Assembly (NCBI RefSeq): GCF_907165205.1 | Contig: NC_058191.1 | Span: 43,804,943 to 43,868,942 of the forward strand | DNA: 64,000 nucleotides | Reading direction: 5' to 3' | Source of the DNA: Coccinella septempunctata | Lineage: Eukaryota; Arthropoda; Insecta; Coleoptera; Coccinellidae | Part shown: positions 12,301 through 22,522 of the stretch, one piece after another | Layout of the letters: each line of letters begins with the position of its first letter | Numbering within the stretch: the first letter of the stretch is position 1 | The notes under the pieces: model-generated | Databases searched by the model: none | Seen by the model: the letters and a program-made list of their open reading frames with translations, nothing else | What the model was told of the DNA's origin: nothing | Position numbers and translations under genes: made by a program

Positions 12301-14138
12301 GTGTGTTCCAAGCGCGGGTAGAAATCGTGGGTCCGAGCGCGGGTAGAAATCGTGTGTTCCAAGCGCGGGTAGAAATCGTGGGTCCGAGCGCGGGTAGAAA
12401 TCGTGGGTCCGAGCGCGGGTAGAAATCGTGTGTTCCAAGCGCGGGTAGAAATCGTGTGTCCCAAGCGCGGGTAGAAATCGTGGGTCCGAGCGCGGGTAGA
12501 AATCGTGTGTTCCAAGCGCGGGTAGAAATCGTGGGTCCGAGCGCGGGTAGAAATCGTGTGTTCCAAGCGCGGGTAGAAATCGTGGGTCCGAGCGCGGGTA
12601 GAAATCGTGTGTTCCAAGCGCGGGTAGAAATCGTGGGTCCGAGCGCGGGTAGAAATCGTGTGTTCCAAGCGCGGGTAGAAATCGTGTGTTCCAAGCGCGG
12701 GTAGAAATCGTGGGTCCGAGCGCGGGTAGAAATCGTGGGTCCGAGCGCGGGTAGAAATCGTGGGTCCGAGCGCGGGTAGAAATCGTGTGTTCCAAGCGCG
12801 GGTAGAAATCGTGTGTTCCAAGCGCGGGTAGAAATCGTGGGTCCGAGCGCGGGTAGAAATCGTGTGTTCCAAGCGCGGGTAGAAATCGTGGGTCCGAGCG
12901 CGGGTAGAAATCGTATGTTCCAAGCGCGGGTAGAAATCGTGGGTCCGAGCGCGGGTAGAAATCGTGTGTCCCAAGCGCGGGTAGAAATCGTGGGTCCGAG
13001 CGCGGGTAGAAATCGTGTGTCCCAAGCGCGGGTAGAAATCGTGGGTCCCAAGCGCGGGTAGAAATCGTGGGTCCGAGCGCGGGTAGAAATCGTGTGTTCC
13101 AAGCGCGGGTAGAAATCGTGGGTCCGAGCGCGGGTAGAAATCGTGTGTTCCAAGCGCGGGTAGAAATCGTGGGTCCGAGCGCGGGTAGAAATCGTGTGTC
13201 CCAAGCGCGGGTAGAAATCGTGGGTCCGAGCGCGGGTAGAAATCGTGTGTCCCAAGCGCGGGTAGAAATCGTGTGTTCCAAGCGCGGGTAGAAATCGTGG
13301 GTCCGAGCGCGGGTAGAAATCGTGTGTTCCAAGCGCTGGTAGAAATCGTGTGTTCCAAGCGCGGGTAGAAATCGTGGGTCCGAGCGCGGGTAGAAATCGT
13401 GTGTTCCAAGCGCGGGTAGAAATCGTGGGTCCGAGCGCGGGTAGAAATCGTGTGTCCCAAGCGCGGGTAGAAATCGTGGGTCCGAGCGCGGGTAGAAATC
13501 GTGTGTCCCAAGCGCGGGTAGAAATCGTGGGTCCCAAGCGCGGGTAGAAATCGTGGGTCCGAGCGCGGGTAGAAATCGTGTGTTCCAAGCGCGGGTAGAA
13601 ATCGTGGGTCCGAGCGCGGGTAGAAATCGTGTGTTCCAAGCGCGGGTAGAAATCGTGGGTCCGAGCGCGGGTAGAAATCGTGTGTCCCAAGCGCGGGTAG
13701 AAATCGTGTGTTCCAAGCGCGGGTAGAAATCGTGGGTCCGAGCGCGGGTAGAAATCGTGTGTTCCAAGCGCGGGTAGAAATCGTGTGTTCCAAGCGCGGG
13801 TAGAAATCGTGGGTCCGAGCGCGGGTAGAAATCGTGTGTTCCAAGCGCGGGTAGAAATCGTGGGTCCGAGCGCGGGTAGAAATCGTGTGTCCCAAGCGCG
13901 GGTAGAAATCGTGGGTCCCAAGCGCGGGTAGAAATCGTGGGTCCGAGCGCGGGTAGAAATCGTGTGTTCCAAGCGCGGGTAGAAATCGTGGGTCCGAGCG
14001 CGGGTAGAAATCGTGTGTTCCAAGCGCGGGTAGAAATCGTGGGTCCGAGCGCGGGTAGAAATCGTGTGTCCCAAGCGCGGGTAGAAATCGTGGGTCCCAA
14101 GCGCGGGTAGAAATCGTGGGTCCGAGCGCGGGTAGAAA
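6398..14138. repeat. GC-rich satellite array of about 300 units of 25/26 bp
   Basis: The array is uninterrupted over 7.7 kb. Every unit has the core GCGCGGGTAGAAATCGT (17 bp) preceded by one of three heads: GGGTCCGA (type A, 25 bp), GTGTTCCAA (type B, 26 bp) or GTGTCCCAA (type C, 26 bp). A and B/C units often alternate as 51-bp dimers; elsewhere the order is irregular. Units differ mainly by single substitutions. The unit is about 64% GC with three or four CpGs, against AT-rich flanks. On the minus strand the unit lacks stop codons in all three frames, so open frames up to about 2,600 codons appear there. Plus-strand frames appear wherever 51-bp dimers hold the register. These are by-products: mixed 25- and 26-bp units keep shifting the frame. 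A satellite is the best description; CRISPR is excluded because there are no unique spacers. Confidence 0.97.
8075..9445. repeat. Strict 51-bp dimer block with a 663-bp higher-order repeat
   Basis: Within this block type A units alternate strictly with type B or C units for about 27 dimers. The B/C order repeats after 13 dimers (663 bp). A rare variant, a type C unit with AAGTGCGGG instead of AAGCGCGGG, occurs at 8418 and again at 9081, exactly 663 bp apart. The neighbouring dimers match in the same order for about ten positions. This shows duplication of a multi-dimer segment. Confidence 0.85.
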
Positions 14139-14176
14139 GTGTGGGTGATATCGTGTATAGAAAGCGCGAGTAGAAT
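14139..14176. repeat. Degenerate edge of the satellite with a 13-bp form
   Basis: After the last regular unit the sequence decays through GTGTGGGTGATATCGTG to TAGAAAGCGCGAG followed by TAGAAT. This last part has the 13-bp spacing (TAGAAAGCGCGGG-type) of the array at 55.85 kb, not the 25/26-bp spacing. It looks like an unhomogenised relic at the array edge. Confidence 0.65.
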
Positions 14177-17100
14177 ACGCATTCTTTTACTAATATCTGT
14201 CCGTAGGCGATTTTGTTTGAACAAACACTGTGAAATCAGTAAAACAGTTAACAAACCATAAATGTAGATAGATAGTGCACAGAATTTCAATCAGTCTTCC
14301 ACTTTCGAGGATTTTCAGGGTAAATAATCCTGCAAGCACCTTTTCTCCTCATACATCGAAAAATACATTTTGCTGGTAGCTTCCTCACAGATTTATTTCT
14401 GTCCAAGGCACGAGAAATGAATTTTCGAATTCACCTTTAGATTCGCCCTATAGAAATTGTTTCCGCGTTACGAATAAGGAATAGTTAATTTCTCTGGCTC
14501 CCGCGTCCTCCTATTCATTGCAGGCATCGGCCCTGCTGGAACTTTTATGACAAGTCTAAATGGTTTGTGCAATTGGCATGCCGGTCAGTGTATTTTCTTT
14601 CGCGGGGATTTTTCAAAGTCGGAAACAATTATGCAAATTCGTATAATGGACGAGGACAGGGTTCGTTTCTGCCTGCTCCATCTGGTTTCATTTCCGATGT
14701 CCTTGGTTGTACATACCAATTTTTCGCTGGGGGAACACTAACGTTGCATCGTTTTATGAGGGGTTTATGTGAATACATATATGTATATGTAGTATACATA
14801 CGTTGATCAACTGAGTAGAACAAGCTACAGAATAAAATCTGTGGCGCTCTCAGCAAGAAATGGCACAATCACTTCTCTAATCTGGGGTAGAATGATAAAA
14901 TTGGTCCTCAGATCTGTGAACTTAGTTTACTGATCTTAATCTTAGATTTCTTCAATCTGAGTTCTTAATTCGAGCCAGTCGAAAAGCAATCAGGACAATC
15001 TTCAGTCAATAACAATATCAGCTGTTGAAGTTCAGTGGGAAAGTTCACGTCGCGACCCACCCTCCTTTTGACGTATAAGGCCGCGCCGCTTATTGCGAAT
15101 TCCTCCTGTCACGCGTGTTGTTTTAAAACGGAGCCGTGACAAACGCGTAATTACGCGACTGTCACGTCTCTCCGTGAGATTACTATTGGCCATCCTGCCC
15201 TTCCACGTTTCCGCACGCCGCTATCGCAGCTTGGCCATCCGAAGTTGTTTATGTATGAGTTTGTTTTATATATTGTGCAAATGAATGGGATCCAAATGAG
15301 CCGTCGGCAGGGGGCGCTGCGTGCAGAATTAGTGTGCATTGTTGGACCTCAGAAGAGGCCTTTGATACGGTTTAGATGGAGTGCCGAGGCCTGGTAACAG
15401 CTCCTCTAGGTAGGTTTATTGTGGGGGGATGAGTGGTAGGTATGCCGAACATAAAGCACGATCTCCAGCAGAGGACTTGGTCGCAAATCAGGACGAATAT
15501 GCGTTATTCAATTTGGTTCTCTTGTATACTGATACTATTCAATGTGACGCCGGTATACGAGATCTGAATTGGGAATATGGCTGCATTTTGCGGAGAGTCG
15601 AACGCATTCAAATCATAATCTCATCATGGTTCCAATTCACACAATAAACGGCTTTCAGGAATACGTACAATCTGAAAATCAAGATAAAAATACACTGCTC
15701 AATAATTTGTAGGAATCGCTGGCCTGCCATCATTTTATTTCAGGAATATTCCCTTCAAGAATATTCAAGATGTATGAGAGACACGAGAGTATGATGAGTT
15801 TATATTCTTTTTTTTTGGAAGAGGATGTAGAGTTTCGTGAAAAAACTTTCATTATTGAAAGTACGACAAGTTCTTCAAAGAGAAGAAGAATTAAATGAAC
15901 AGCTAGTTGTCAAGAAAACTTGTTGTCAAGAAAAGTTGTCAAGAAAACTTCTTCTGTATACACCGAATGCTTTGGAGAGGAGCCAATATTCAATTGTCGT
16001 CAATTCAAATCGAACTTATATGTTCGAACGAGAAAAAACAGGTTTAGTAACAAATACTATGTGGTTTTATATGCCACCATCTGCAGTCTAGTGAAATTAA
16101 TGGATTTGAGAGGGCAAGAGCTCAGCATTGGCGCGTCCTCATGATGATGTCTGTCAAAATCGAAACATTTGATAAAAACTAAAGCGTAGAATATGAAATT
16201 CCGCCTGACAATGCCTCCTTGAGGCGATGCTTCAATAATCCGGTTACTCATATCAACGATCCGAATAGTCCTTGAATCCCATATCAGCACAATGAACCTC
16301 TCACACGCTAATGCGCCATCCACACATCTCACATGTATTCAGGTCTCCTCACAACTGTCAGGAATTGAGGCCGAACCAGGGGCATAATAACAATAACAAT
16401 AAATGCGATATACCAGAACTGCCGTCACTTAATTTAATTGTATTTACACTGGTCTCCATATTCCTGCAGATTTGTCGTCGATAACAATGGCTTACGAGGG
16501 GGGTTTCGTATATTTCTGACATATGTGCGAGCCATATAGGGACCATATTTACGTGTCGAAGCGTTCGTCCGGCAGATTTAAATACGTACTTGTGACCGGT
16601 AATGGCTTATGTAAATAAGGGCGGTTGTGTCGTCATTGTTGTGCGGTAGATTTTCCGTCTCGCTACATATGTCATAATTCGATTGCGTTCGGTTCGTCCC
16701 TGCGCATAATTTGATGAAACCCTTTGACGTTATTAATCACACGACCAAAGGGAGAACTATGAAATGTCGGGGAGGGAATTGATGAGGTCGCAATGATCAG
16801 AAACGTGCTGCTAAACAATTTTGGGACATCTCGAGGCTGAGGATTTTAACGATTTCATGACATTAAACATTTCTCTGCACGTTTCATAGATCAAGCACAA
16901 CAATTTTCGACGATACTGAATTTTGTGCCAGATCTGAGTTATCGCCGACCATTAAAGAAATGGATAGACGAATTTTTCCTTGAATTCGAACTAATGTATA
17001 GACGCAATCCATAGTTTGGATATTATATGCCTAAAACCCTGATATTTTCTCAGAAAATCTAATTTTGTGATAGGGTCTTTCAGTTTCTTGAACATTATTT

Positions 17101-20100
17101 CGTGAACTCTGTAAAGCAATAGGGTCATCCATCTTCTTAAATAACGAGCATATGTGTTGTGGCTGGCCTAATTCATTGCTGCGACAAAAACTTTTTATTG
17201 TTTGTCGCCAACAAGGTCTATACAGTCTAAATTCTGTACGTTGGTGGATAACAACTCTCCTGGCGAAAATTTATGCGAGTTAAAGCGGATTTATATGCAA
17301 GTTGCTAGACGAATGCCTCCCTTTCGTATTCAATTCACCTTATATCCCCTGTAGTTTCTCATTTGTATCCGCCCAATAAAAAACAAATCAGAGATTCATC
17401 AGTAATCCTGTTGTATACTGATTGATTAGGTGTATCCGATGAGCAAAACAGGACCGTATTTCGACTTGTTGATCCACACAACGATGAAAATTAACAACCC
17501 ATATAAGTACTTTCAACCAGTTTGAATCAAATTGACAATAAATCATTAGAAAAAGCAATTATTGTGAATGGCCTGGCATAAGTTTAAAATGAAATGTTTC
17601 AAATCTTTATGGTCAATTATGGCATAAGTTAGTGAATTAGGAAGACAAAATCACGAATTCAATTGAAATGTTGTACTGATGAAGAAGTATTAAACATCAT
17701 CTGTCCGATAAATGAAAGCAATATAATGCATTCCCTTGAAGTTCTTCAGAAAAATATCTATATATAAAAAAGGATTGTTCGATACTTTTCCACTCACCTC
17801 TAGTAAGTTTCGATATCAGATTAGGTGCTGAAAGGCACTTCAAAGAGATAACAAATTTTGCTTTGAAAGGCTTCTCCAAAATCAGAATTGAATTTATATT
17901 CTCAATAATCGTGATTTTTTGGACGAAAAGATCTTCCGTCTTGCTGTTGGATTAAATGTCTCTGTGATTCTGTGTTGAGAAAAAGGGGTGGAAAGGGGCC
18001 CCAGGTGTGGTAAATCCGTCCCTGTCTTCCGATGTCCGTAAGGGCGCGATGCATCGATGAAACACGCTGAAATGAAAGTTTGCGAGTTCATGAATATGCA
18101 AGAGCACGTTTTATTTAAGCAAGCCAAGCAACAAAGCCGTTTACTCACGAGATGGCGGGGTCGGTGAGCGAAGGGTGGAAGCACCGCCATGCAAATAAGA
18201 TATTCCTGAAATTGGAGCGCCAAAAATTCGTGTCGCGAAATTCCTGCAACCGGATCTTCCTCGAATAGTTGTCATAGTGTGTGTGCTCCGGAGGGATTGT
18301 TGGATTTAATTCAATTTGTGGAGTTGTTGCGAATTATTAGAATTATTCGGCCACAAATTGAAACGAGGGTTTATCGTTTCTGTGTTTACCTCCGGCTGAT
18401 ACCAAGTCTGATGCCGCAATGGAGTGTTGGAGTTCAAGAAGTCGCCGAATTATTCGAGAATTTTTCATTCTTTGTGTTGAGTTTCTTCATTGAGGGGTTA
18501 AGTCGTAAATCTCTTCGTTGTTTTATTAATCAACCTACCTTTAATATTGGGCACTGAAAGTTGAGTAGTTTTAACAGAGCATTGTACTATTCGATGCCCA
18601 GAAGCATAAACTACAATGTTATCTTGTGAGGACTGATCAGTACCAAAGCATATTTTTGGTGTAATGGCGGGTTCAGGCAGAGTTCCTAAGAACTATAAGA
18701 CCTAATAAAGGAACAATCCCACTAGCCGTCTGCCAAGTCTGTATTATGACAGTCAAATAGGCCAACTGATGTTGGGGATTACCTGTCAGCAGCAAAACAA
18801 AATCCACTTCAAGCAAATTAGAATTCAAAAGCTGAAAAATCGGTACAAAATTGGAACACTGTTCTTATCTTAGAGCAGTGTAATTTAATGACTATGCAGT
18901 CATGACGTACAATCACTCGAAAATAACAACCAATGAAAAATGGAATAACTCATACCATGACTACCCACTCGAACTAAAGTGGCCACTCCCTATTCAAATA
19001 TGCTGAAACACCTGAATATTTCAAGAAATCTGATTTATTCTGATGAGTTTGTCTCTCATCCCGGAACATTTAAAAATTTCCGGTCCATCATTCATCCCAT
19101 AGTAATTCATTTATAGTTCAGGGAAATACTCAACCTATAAACTTCCGAATGCCACTCCTAGTGATAACTCTTCCATCTCGTTTTACTCCAAATGCAGTTT
19201 CACTCGAAGTTATAATGTCGCTCAACATCGAGAAGAGTACACCGGAAGGGTGTTTAATTTCATTCGAGTTCCAGAGAGTCTAGAAATGATACTCCGTTGA
19301 ATTTTTCATTTGCAAACTGCGAGATGTCATTAGTTTTCACGATTATTTCCCATTCCTTTCCTGGATCCCCGATAAAGATGGAGCCACATAATGTGAATAT
19401 TTCATCGATGGAAATTATGCACATTAAGTCTTTAATTATAGAGAAGTTTTCTCATATATATTTTTGCCAATGAACTCTATGAAGCTGAAAACCAAGTACT
19501 CTAGAAACAGTGAAAAAGGATTTTCATTAATCTAATGGGGCCAGAAATCTTTTTTATTTGTAGAAACACACCAACTCATGAAGAAAAGCTAAAAAAAAAC
19601 GGACAATTGAAAAGTTTCAAAGATTGAAAGCATGAAACACTCAGAAAATATTTTTGAAACTATAAGAGGGAGAATACGAAAGTCTTGCTTCAGATTAGTT
19701 ACAACATTATATATTATAATACCTCATTTTATTCCTAACTCTTATCTTGTGGATCATCGGAATACTCGGTTGCAAAATGGCGAAAGTGCAGGTCCAAGCT
19801 TTGCTTGCTAAGTTCGTAGTACCTACTTATTTTTTTTATGTTGAATTCGCCAAATTCATTAAACGTGTTGTGTTGCATTACGAACTTTTTGCGACGTTGT
19901 ATCAACAAGTACTGAGGCAGATGTTAATAAGCTCCCAAACCATAAATGAAATTTTTTGTAGCAACTTCCAACTGGATACTCGACGAACTCTCGCTGTTTA
20001 CAACAGTTTCCTAGCAGACAATAACTATAGATAATCCACCGTCGGAGAAGAGAGACCGAGGTCATATTTTCCTTTAATTGAATCCAGGGTCCAAATTGCA

Positions 20101-22136
20101 TCCCGGAATCCTCAAAACAAAGCAGCCCCATATTTCGCCCGGTAACCAGCGGTCCAATTTCATTCGAAATAAGATAAGCGCGTACGTCGTTATATTTTAC
20201 TTTAATGCGATCAGAGTAGACTGATTCGGCCAACGGATGCATCGTTGCAACATTTTAACGACGCGAGGCGCATTTGCAGTTCCACATATCACCGTCGTTT
20301 ACCGGCTAAGAATCAACCCCTGTCCGCTAGGCCGCTTTCAACAGGGATCGAACAGGGTCGGAACTAGATATTTCTTTATTTATTGACGAGTTTTATGGGA
20401 CTATGTGTCTCTTTATCTGTGGACTTTCGACGATTCCTCTATTTGGACGTTGTAAATTCCGAAAAACACGGATATTTCGTACATTCGATGTGCCTTGTTG
20501 ACTAGACGTTTTTACTTGAAGGTGATGCTGTCACCAGATGGCCATATTGTCCACATCTGATAATTCGAACATAACCTAGTCTTGGTTCATCTTTTTTTAA
20601 ATGCCAAAAGCTTATTGACACTTCGAATGAATCGAATTTTTCTGATATGTTCTTAATAAGAACCCACAGATGGTTATCCTTGTGATCAAACTCAGAATTT
20701 GGAGAAGAACAATATCTCCTCAAAAATTGATAAAAGAAATGCATAATATTAAACAAACTCAAATTATCTCCCTTAGAACTTTAACACCGTATCCTTTGTT
20801 AATATAGTTCGGTTTCCGAATAGCCCAACCTTTTATTCGAACACTGCAGCAAAGAAAGAAATACAGTTTCTCTCGAATACGAGAAGTTCCTCAAAGAGTT
20901 CTTATTTTCACCGAGTCTCTACGTTTCCGTTCCGTGATTTTTATCATTCCTGATTGTACAAATTATCTCCCGTGATGGAGTCCATTCCATCTCCTCTTCG
21001 AAATCCTTTTTTCCAATTACAACGTAAAAATCCCGGTTCCGCATTCCGCGTCCCGTATTCCCGAGTGCATCAGATTACCCGATGCCAAATTGGATAAAAT
21101 ATACGTAGAGTGTTAGGTAAGTAAATGTTCTGGGGGCGCCGCCGGATGGATAACTTGACGTGACGACTGGCTGAGGGCGCTATCTGCTACTCCTCTTCGA
21201 CAAGTGGGGCAATCGATAGAAGGAGGACGATTATGAGTTGTTGTTCGGGGTGCGGTAATTGTTAATCGAGAGGGAGGTGAGCTTTTGCGACAAAAAAGGT
21301 TTTTTAGTTATGGGGGAGGGAAAAAACCTGGGCTGATTTTTTTCGAAATGTAACTCTTTATTGGTTTGGTTGAAACCATGTTTTTTTTAGATTCTCCAAC
21401 TTCACTCCCTTTATATGAGAGGGTATATTTTATTTCCACTCCATCTCGAGCGTTCAATAAATATCAGTTTTTCCGCTGCCCTACTCACACATAATAAATT
21501 ATTTCCATACCCTTTGAAAACAAACCTGGTGGTATTTCAGAACAGTTTTATCTGCTTTCATCATAAAAACTTTGTATTTGTAATTACCATCATACTACCT
21601 AAGATATTCTGTTCTTCAGAATTCCTTAGATCATAGTTTAATCTCTGCAGTTTCCTGATTTTGCTCATTTTAGTAAAAGCTGCAAAGTTTACACAAGTTG
21701 TCATTATTTTCAGAATTATCGGAGTATTCCAGCTTTCACTCCCATCAAAATTAATAAATAATGCAGATCGGCCAACTCCTCAGTGGCCAATTTACAGTTA
21801 GATTGCTAGACCTCTGCGACACTGTACATATAAAGTGGGGCAATTCTAATATAACAAAAATTTCCTACCATACCTACCTACAAACTTTTGAAAATCAGGT
21901 TAGGAAATCTATATTTCTTAAATATTTATGGAAGAAAATATCAGAGCGAACCGCTGAAAGTTTACCGTATAATTGGCATACCTACATATCGTGATTCTAA
22001 AATTTTACTTGATATATAATAATCGTATATCTTCAGACAATGAAGACTGTATTCTCGCTTATTTTGAGAAAAATCTGGATCGAGAAACTGTTCGTTCTGC
22101 CGATTATTCTGAATTAACAATTTTTGTAGTGATTTC
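14177..22136. other. Intergenic DNA without a recognised gene
   Basis: About 8 kb of AT-rich sequence lies between the satellite and the first candidate exon of the plus-strand gene. The longest frames (19859-20242 minus, 127 codons; 17894-18223 minus, 109 codons) have no recognisable domains. A strong GTGAGT donor on the minus strand at 17806 follows an open stretch, but no matching exon was found. Apart from a small tandem repeat I see no further structure. Confidence 0.55.
15905..15951. repeat. Three-copy short tandem repeat
   Basis: The motif GTTGTCAAGAAAA occurs three times in a row, separated by CTT or directly abutting (starts near 15906, 15922 and 15935). It looks like simple replication slippage. 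Confidence 0.8.
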
Positions 22137-22497
22137 ATGTTCAATTTTGTTTCGGTTCCTTCTTCTCCATCAAATGTAGACTATGGACTCGGAATCTTCT
22201 TGAAGTGGCCTTCAATGGAAAGTCACCAAAATTTCCATCGAAAACTCCCCGTTGCAGCATCGCAACCCTTTCTCCCGGAGCACAGCCCACTTCGCTCTTT
22301 CCTTCTTAACCTCAAACCTCCGGCTCTACTCAACATCGCGTGTCACCCGTATCTTCGATGAAATCCTTTTACTCTTATCCCAGAACAAACAAGTGTCTCG
22401 AGGAAAAACTCACCGAGTCCCTACCGTGGCGACCTCTCCAACCTTAAGACCCGACGTACACGCCACTGTCTTGTCCAATACTCATCTTACCGTCAGC
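22137..22497 (+). promoter_or_regulatory. Putative 5' leader and promoter region of the plus-strand gene
   Basis: This pyrimidine- and C-rich segment precedes the first candidate ATG. The frame of that ATG is open through much of it but has no earlier in-frame ATG. A short upstream frame starts near 22357. No convincing TATA box was found and the transcription start cannot be fixed. The role is inferred only from its position before the candidate exon at 22498. Confidence 0.3.
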
Positions 22498-22522
22498 ATG
22501 GTGGATTATTTCGATAGGATCG
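22498..22522 (+). CDS. Candidate first coding exon (MVDYFDRI), unknown protein
   Basis: ATG lies in a good context (CAGCATGG) and opens eight codons, MVDYFDRI, plus one base before a consensus donor GTGAGT at 22523-22528. It leaves in phase 1. The exon at 26739 is open only when entered in phase 1, so the two fit. If unspliced the frame continues to 22618 as EYLYIDHVLLLFLF, without family resemblance. I do not recognise the product. The evidence is splice signals and phase, not homology. Confidence 0.4.

Noticed and set aside
6398..14138. CRISPR array
   Set aside because: Units are contiguous with no unique spacers, there are no cas genes, and the context is an insect genome.
6401..14290. 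Giant repetitive proteins encoded in the satellite
   Set aside because: Stop-free repeat units in all three minus frames explain them. Frame shifts between 25- and 26-bp units leave no conserved peptide, and the longest frame has no ATG at its start.
17806..17879. Exon ending at a strong minus-strand donor (GAG|GTGAGT)
   Set aside because: The upstream acceptor is poor and no partner exon in matching phase was found, so a lone donor is not enough.
19859..20242. 127-codon minus-strand frame
   Set aside because: It overlaps another open frame on the plus strand and shows no motif or hydrophobic pattern of a known family.
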